Positions 60,238 through 64,000 of a stretch of 64,000 nucleotides of DNA are shown here, one piece after another. Position 1 is the stretch's first letter. Every line of letters starts with the position of its first letter. Origin of the DNA: Oscillospiraceae bacterium (lineage in GTDB: Bacteria; Bacillota; Clostridia; Oscillospirales; Oscillospiraceae). The position numbers were made by a program, and so were the translations under genes. The stretch covers positions 1 to 64,000 of the forward strand of contig JAHHRW010000009.1 in the NCBI GenBank assembly GCA_020025575.1, in the 5' to 3' direction. The notes beneath the pieces are model-generated. The model had not been told where the DNA came from. It did no database searches and worked only from the letters and a program-made list of their open reading frames with translations.

Positions 60238-61746
60238 ATGAAATACAGGGATATTTCCGACGCCCTTGCCAAACTGGATCAGATTGAGGCAACCGCAGCT
60301 GCGTACTATCATGCCATTGGTATTCTGACCACAGATGCAGCTACCGCGGCGCCCTCTGATTCTTATGAGGGGCGTGGCAGAACCATGGAAGTGCTCAGCG
60401 GTGTTGTGTACAATTTGGTGGCAGATCCTGAGAATCAGGAGCTGCTGTCCTATCTGGAAACACACAAGCAAGAGCTGAACCAGTTCCGCCTGCGTCAGGT
60501 GGAGCTGCTGCGCAAGCAGGTTGACCAGCTCTCCAGAATCCCTCAGGAAGAATATGTGGCATATACTGTGCTGCTGAATCAGGCGGACAGTGTATGGTGC
60601 AAGGCAAAAAATGAAAATGATTTTGCATCTTTTGCTCCGATACTGGAACAGATCGTGGAATACAATCGGAAGTTCGCCGGATACTATAATCCCAATCTAT
60701 GTACCTATGATGCGCTGCTCAATGAGTACGAAGAGGGGCTGAATATGCAGACTCTGGATGAATTTTTCAGCCAGCTGCGCACAGCTCTGGTGCCTCTGAT
60801 TCATGCCATTGGGCAAAAGGAGCAGATTGACGATTCTTTCCTCAAGCGCAGCTATCCCATTGAACAGCAGAAGAAATTTTCTGATTACCTGATGGAAGTG
60901 ATGGGGATTGACCCTGCCAGATGCACTCTGGCAGAAACCGAGCATCCCTTTACCAATGGGTTCAACAGCCGGGATGTGCGGATCACCACCCATTATTATG
61001 AGAATGATGTGGCAAACTCCATGTACTCCGTAATTCATGAGGGCGGACACGCCCTGTACGAATTGGGCGGAGACCAATCATACGATTTCACCAGTATTCA
61101 GGGCGGCGTTTCCATGAGCATCCATGAGAGCCAGAGCCGATTCTATGAAAATATCATAGGAAGAAGTCGGGAATTTGTAGAGCTGATTTTCCCCAAGATG
61201 CAGGAGTTTTTCCCCGAGCAGCTGAAGGATGTGACCGCCGAGCAGATGTATCGCGGGGTGAACAAGGTACAGCCTTCCCTGATTCGTACCGAGGCGGATG
61301 AATTGACCTATTGTATGCACATTATGGTGCGCTATGAGCTGGAAAAACAGCTGATGGACGGCACTTTGCAGGTAAAGGATCTGCCCCAGGCCTGGAACAA
61401 AATGTATCAGGAGTATCTGGGCGTGGAAGTTCCCAACGACAGCCAGGGCTGCCTGCAGGATACCCACTGGTCTGGCGGCATGTTCGGCTACTTCCCCTCT
61501 TATGCTCTGGGCAGTGCCTATGGCGCGCAGATGAAGGTATTCATGGAGCGGGATATTGGCCCCATTGCAGACCTGATTTCCAAGGGCGAGCTGAGCAAAA
61601 TTACGGATTGGCTGAGAGAACATATCCACCGCTATGGCCAGCTGTATAAGCCCGGCCAGCTCTTCCAGATGAGCTGCGGTCAGTTTGATGCCAAATATTA
61701 CACGGATTATCTGACAGAAAAGTACACAAAGCTTTATAACTTGTAA
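60238..61746 (+). CDS. M32 family metallocarboxypeptidase
   Basis: A 502-residue zinc carboxypeptidase related to thermostable carboxypeptidase 1. The zinc motif is VIHEGGHALYELGG and the downstream glutamate lies in SIHESQSRFYENIIGRS; NSRDVRITTHYYEND and GVNKVQPSLIRTEADE are family signatures. It is cytoplasmic (no signal), releasing C-terminal residues from peptides. AAAAGGAG box. Terminator follows. Confidence 0.94.
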   Translation: MKYRDISDALAKLDQIEATAAAYYHAIGILTTDAATAAPSDSYEGRGRTMEVLSGVVYNLVADPENQELLSYLETHKQELNQFRLRQVELLRKQVDQLSRIPQEEYVAYTVLLNQADSVWCKAKNENDFASFAPILEQIVEYNRKFAGYYNPNLCTYDALLNEYEEGLNMQTLDEFFSQLRTALVPLIHAIGQKEQIDDSFLKRSYPIEQQKKFSDYLMEVMGIDPARCTLAETEHPFTNGFNSRDVRITTHYYENDVANSMYSVIHEGGHALYELGGDQSYDFTSIQGGVSMSIHESQSRFYENIIGRSREFVELIFPKMQEFFPEQLKDVTAEQMYRGVNKVQPSLIRTEADELTYCMHIMVRYELEKQLMDGTLQVKDLPQAWNKMYQEYLGVEVPNDSQGCLQDTHWSGGMFGYFPSYALGSAYGAQMKVFMERDIGPIADLISKGELSKITDWLREHIHRYGQLYKPGQLFQMSCGQFDAKYYTDYLTEKYTKLYNL

Positions 61747-61747
61747 T

Positions 61748-61782
61748 AAAAAATCCTCCGGAACTTCCGGAGGATTTTTTTA
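61748..61782. terminator. Terminator shared by converging genes
   Basis: AAAAAATCCTCCGG pairs with CCGGAGGATTTTTT around a five-base loop; A/T runs on both sides end the carboxypeptidase and symporter genes. Confidence 0.94.
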
Positions 61783-63150
61783 TCACGCAAAATATTGTAT
61801 CATTCCAATGATGAACAGCCCCATGATGATGACAGGCAGCACATAAGTGCAGTACCAGCGCATCCATGGCTTTACCTGGATACCGGTGCCGGTGTTGGCC
61901 TCTTTGGTAAATTTCTCCCAGCCCCAGCCCATCTTACGGGTGCAGAACAGGACGAATACCAGCGAACCCAAAGGCAGCAGGATGTTGCTCACAAAGAAGT
62001 CTTCCAGATCCATAATGGTGTTCCCTGCCTTCAAAGGCTGGAAACCGGACAGCACATTGAAACCCAGCACACAAGGCAAACTTGCAATCAAAACAGCGAT
62101 GCAGCCCACAAAACAGGCCTTCTTCCGGTTCCAGCCGGTGAGATCGCAGGTGCATGCAATCAGAACCTCGAACACCGCCAGCACGGTGGAAAATGCGGCA
62201 AAGAACATGAACAGGAAGAAGAAACTGCCCCAGAGTCTGCCCAGGGGCAGATGATTGAAGATGTTGGGCAGGGTAATGAAAATCAGACGGGGGCCGCTGT
62301 TGACCTGAACCCCATAGGCAGAACAGGCAGGGAAAATAATCAGCCCCGAGCAAATTGCCACAAAGGTGTCCAGTGCGGCAACATGGACAGATTCGCCCAT
62401 GAGGGAACGATCTTTGCCCAAATAACTGCCGAAGATGGCCATGGAACCCATGCCCAGACTCAGCGTAAAGAAGGCCTGGTTCATGGCTGCAACAATCACA
62501 TTCAGGATACCGGCATCCTTCATTTTATGCACATTGGGCAGCAGGTAGAATTTTAACCCCTCGCCGGAACCCTTCAAGAAAATGCTGTTGATGGCTAGAA
62601 CCAAGATCAGTACAATCAGGGCACCCATCATATATTTTGTAATGCGCTCCAGACCTTTTTGCAGGCCAATGGAATTGATGGCAAAGCCGGCAATGACAAC
62701 CACAGCCATGAAAATGGTCATGGAAACCGGGTCGGCAAGCATATTACCGAAGGATTCCCCAACCTGCGCTGCATCCATGCCAACATAGGCCCCTCTTGCT
62801 GTATTGAAAAAATATTGCAGCATCCAACCGGCAATGGTGGTGTAGCACATCATCAGGACGAAATTGCCAAGGAAAGCGGCAAACCCATGAAGGTGCCATT
62901 TGGTGCCTTTTTTCTCCAATTGCTGATACATATGCACCGGGCTTTTCTGGGCCGCACGACCCACAGAAAATTCCATGGTCATAACGGGAATCCCAAGAAT
63001 CACCAGAAATACCAAGTAAAACAACACAAAAATTGCACCGCCGTACTGTCCGGTGATATAGGGGAATTTCCACACATTGCCGATTCCGACGGCACAGCCT
63101 GCACTAAGAAGAATAAAACCGATGCGGCTTCCCAGACGTTCTCTTTCCAT
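61783..63150 (-). CDS. Neurotransmitter:sodium symporter family transporter
   Basis: A 455-residue sodium-coupled amino acid or amine importer (NSS/SNF family). The first helix SRIGFILLSAGCAVGIGNVW carries the Na1/Na2 sites, followed by FPYITGQYGGAIFVLFYLVF. Eleven or twelve helices can be counted; prokaryotic NSS proteins of this length usually have eleven. Substrate likely an amino acid. Confidence 0.93.
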   Translation of the reverse strand: MERERLGSRIGFILLSAGCAVGIGNVWKFPYITGQYGGAIFVLFYLVFLVILGIPVMTMEFSVGRAAQKSPVHMYQQLEKKGTKWHLHGFAAFLGNFVLMMCYTTIAGWMLQYFFNTARGAYVGMDAAQVGESFGNMLADPVSMTIFMAVVVIAGFAINSIGLQKGLERITKYMMGALIVLILVLAINSIFLKGSGEGLKFYLLPNVHKMKDAGILNVIVAAMNQAFFTLSLGMGSMAIFGSYLGKDRSLMGESVHVAALDTFVAICSGLIIFPACSAYGVQVNSGPRLIFITLPNIFNHLPLGRLWGSFFFLFMFFAAFSTVLAVFEVLIACTCDLTGWNRKKACFVGCIAVLIASLPCVLGFNVLSGFQPLKAGNTIMDLEDFFVSNILLPLGSLVFVLFCTRKMGWGWEKFTKEANTGTGIQVKPWMRWYCTYVLPVIIMGLFIIGMIQYFA

Positions 63151-63183
63151 AGGGAACCCTCCTCTTTTTATAAATATTGGTTC

Positions 63184-63212
63184 ATTATAGAAAAAGGCCT
63201 GTGAAATGTCAA
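63184..63212 (-). promoter_or_regulatory. Promoter of the symporter gene
   Basis: On the minus strand TTGACA (63212-63207), 17 bases, TATAAT (63189-63184), both perfect. Confidence 0.9.
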
Positions 63213-63224
63213 TTATATTTAAGA

Positions 63225-63260
63225 AAAAAATTCCCCTGTTTCACATGAGGAAACAGGGGA
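63225..63260 (-). terminator. Terminator after the DUF1667 gene
   Basis: TCCCCTGTTTC pairs with GAAACAGGGGA (63232-63260) and seven T residues follow on the minus strand. It separates this operon from the symporter promoter. Confidence 0.92.
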
Positions 63261-63267
63261 TAACGTG

Positions 63268-63633
63268 TTATTTTTTAGGAATGTTTTTTGTGGCAATCAC
63301 AGAAATTCCCGTGTGTGCCACATCCGCGATAATCGTTTGCCCGATGATTACTGGGGCTGGAATCTGGACTTCTTTCAGCTCCGTCACGCATTGGTTGATT
63401 TTACCCTTCGGAATATCCGATGCCGTCTTTACAGAAACCACAGGCAGCGTACCGCCGGTGACACGAACCGTACTGGTTACGATTCGGGTTGGATTGGTTA
63501 GCTCCTTATGGGCGTATTTTTCACCATTTTTGCAGGTGTTTCCGGAAACGCCGACAACCTCTTTTCCATCCATCTCCACCGTTAATTGGCAGCCCAGAGG
63601 GCATCCGATACAAGTAAGATTCAATGTTTTCAT
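63268..63633 (-). CDS. DUF1667 family protein
   Basis: A 121-residue protein with the N-terminal cysteine motif NLTCIGCPLGCQLTVEM and a further cysteine in GNTCKNGEKYA, as in DUF1667. Members are found after FAD-dependent oxidoreductases, often in glycerol-type operons, and may bind an Fe-S cluster. I start it at ATG 63633, nine bases after GGAGG and two bases after the oxidoreductase stop; the ATG nine bases earlier is too close to the box. Confidence 0.88.
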   Translation of the reverse strand: MKTLNLTCIGCPLGCQLTVEMDGKEVVGVSGNTCKNGEKYAHKELTNPTRIVTSTVRVTGGTLPVVSVKTASDIPKGKINQCVTELKEVQIPAPVIIGQTIIADVAHTGISVIATKNIPKK

Positions 63634-63634
63634 A

Positions 63635-64000
63635 TCAGGCATCCTCCAGTTTTAAGATGAGTCCGGCTGCATCCCGGTTTTCTAAAATTGAGGCAGCCTT
63701 TAGATGAATGGTTTCCATCTCTCCGGGGGCAAGTACATTGCGCTTTTTGGAAAAAATCCGGTTTTCACCTGCATAAACGGCGATGCGCTGATTCTTGTAG
63801 ATGTTATCCACACGGAACCGAATCGTCACGGAATCATCCGCGGTCAGACAGTCCGGGCGAACGGAAACGGGGACACTATACCGCACGCCGCCTTGACAGT
63901 GAATGGCAAGTGCCTGCGCAGGGGATTCCCCGCCCTTCAGAATAAAATCAGCGGCATGGACTCCGGCGGCTGCGGCTTCTTCGGAAACATAGTCCACCAA
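63635..64000 (-). CDS. FAD-dependent oxidoreductase, C-terminal part only
   Basis: The last 121 residues of a gene whose start lies beyond the right edge. VDYVSEEAAAAGVHAADFIL is typical of the end of the flavin domain in pyridine nucleotide-disulfide-type oxidoreductases. The rest (SVRPDCLTADDSVTIRFRVD, GENRIFSKKRNVLAPGEMET) is the strand-rich tail found in the type that precedes DUF1667. Assignment depends partly on this neighbour. No internal stop or frameshift. Confidence 0.75.
   Translation of the reverse strand: MVDYVSEEAAAAGVHAADFILKGGESPAQALAIHCQGGVRYSVPVSVRPDCLTADDSVTIRFRVDNIYKNQRIAVYAGENRIFSKKRNVLAPGEMETIHLKAASILENRDAAGLILKLEDA

Noticed and set aside
58713..63150. Mobile or genomic-island origin for the right-hand transporters
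   Set aside because: No integrase, repeats, tRNA-linked direct repeat or composition break was seen; the lone tRNA-Gly at 54777 has no nearby duplicated 3' end that I could find.

Overview
The window looks like chromosomal DNA of a strictly anaerobic, acetogen-like Firmicute, most likely a gut clostridium of the Oscillospirales type. The taxonomy is inference. It rests on clostridial promoters and Shine-Dalgarno sites, an anaerobic (cobalt-early) B12 pathway, carbonyl-branch Wood-Ljungdahl genes, a group B-like [FeFe] hydrogenase, PPDK, a Spo0A-like regulator and small families such as DUF6472 and C_GCAxxG_C_C. I see no phage, insertion sequence, CRISPR array or plasmid function.

1-18.8 kb is a tetrapyrrole/cobalamin island built around two divergent adenosylcobalamin riboswitches. 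Leftward from a strong promoter at 7.68 kb run a riboswitch, an intrinsic terminator, cbiA, cbiC, cbiD, cbiF, cbiG, cbiH and a CbiJ-CbiE-CbiT fusion that leaves the window at base 1. Rightward come cbiK, then a second promoter, riboswitch and terminator, then a tightly packed operon: cobalt ECF transporter cbiMNQO, cbiL, and the C5 and uroporphyrinogen genes hemA, precorrin-2 dehydrogenase, hemC, cobA-hemD, hemB and hemL. Together they encode every corrin-ring step from glutamyl-tRNA to cobyrinate a,c-diamide. No haem-branch gene is present, so the tetrapyrrole supply here appears dedicated to B12 and sirohaem.

18.9-32.1 kb holds mostly single genes and small operons: a GH109-like Gfo/Idh/MocA protein, a membrane GT2 glycosyltransferase with an unexplained structured leader, ppdK, a phosphopantetheinyl transferase/tatD pair, a zinc-ribbon protein, ruvCAB, an LRR/S-layer-homology surface protein, a DUF2461 protein and a small hypothetical.

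32.2-40.3 kb is a one-carbon/corrinoid cluster: metF, a CooC-type ATPase, acsD (corrinoid iron-sulfur protein small subunit), one gene fusing AcsC (large subunit) to AcsE (methyltetrahydrofolate methyltransferase), then acsV (corrinoid reductive activase) and a DUF3786 gene. CODH/ACS catalytic subunits (acsA, acsB) are not in the window. The corrinoid made by the first island is the expected cofactor of AcsCD. The natural fusion is the most notable feature here.

40.4-64 kb carries degV, a radical SAM/SPASM protein, an atypical Spo0A-like regulator, and a seven-gene leftward operon running from an XRE membrane regulator through 5-formyl-THF cyclo-ligase to a lipoprotein that appears to be an inactivated metallopeptidase. 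Then follow galE, ansA, a CBS/DRTGG-type inorganic pyrophosphatase, the hydrogenase, a ZIP transporter, tRNA-Gly(CCC), murA, an rRNA m5C methyltransferase, a redox-cysteine protein overlapping a C39-like protein, a MATE exporter, an M32 carboxypeptidase, a sodium symporter, and the end of an FAD oxidoreductase/DUF1667 pair cut by the right edge.
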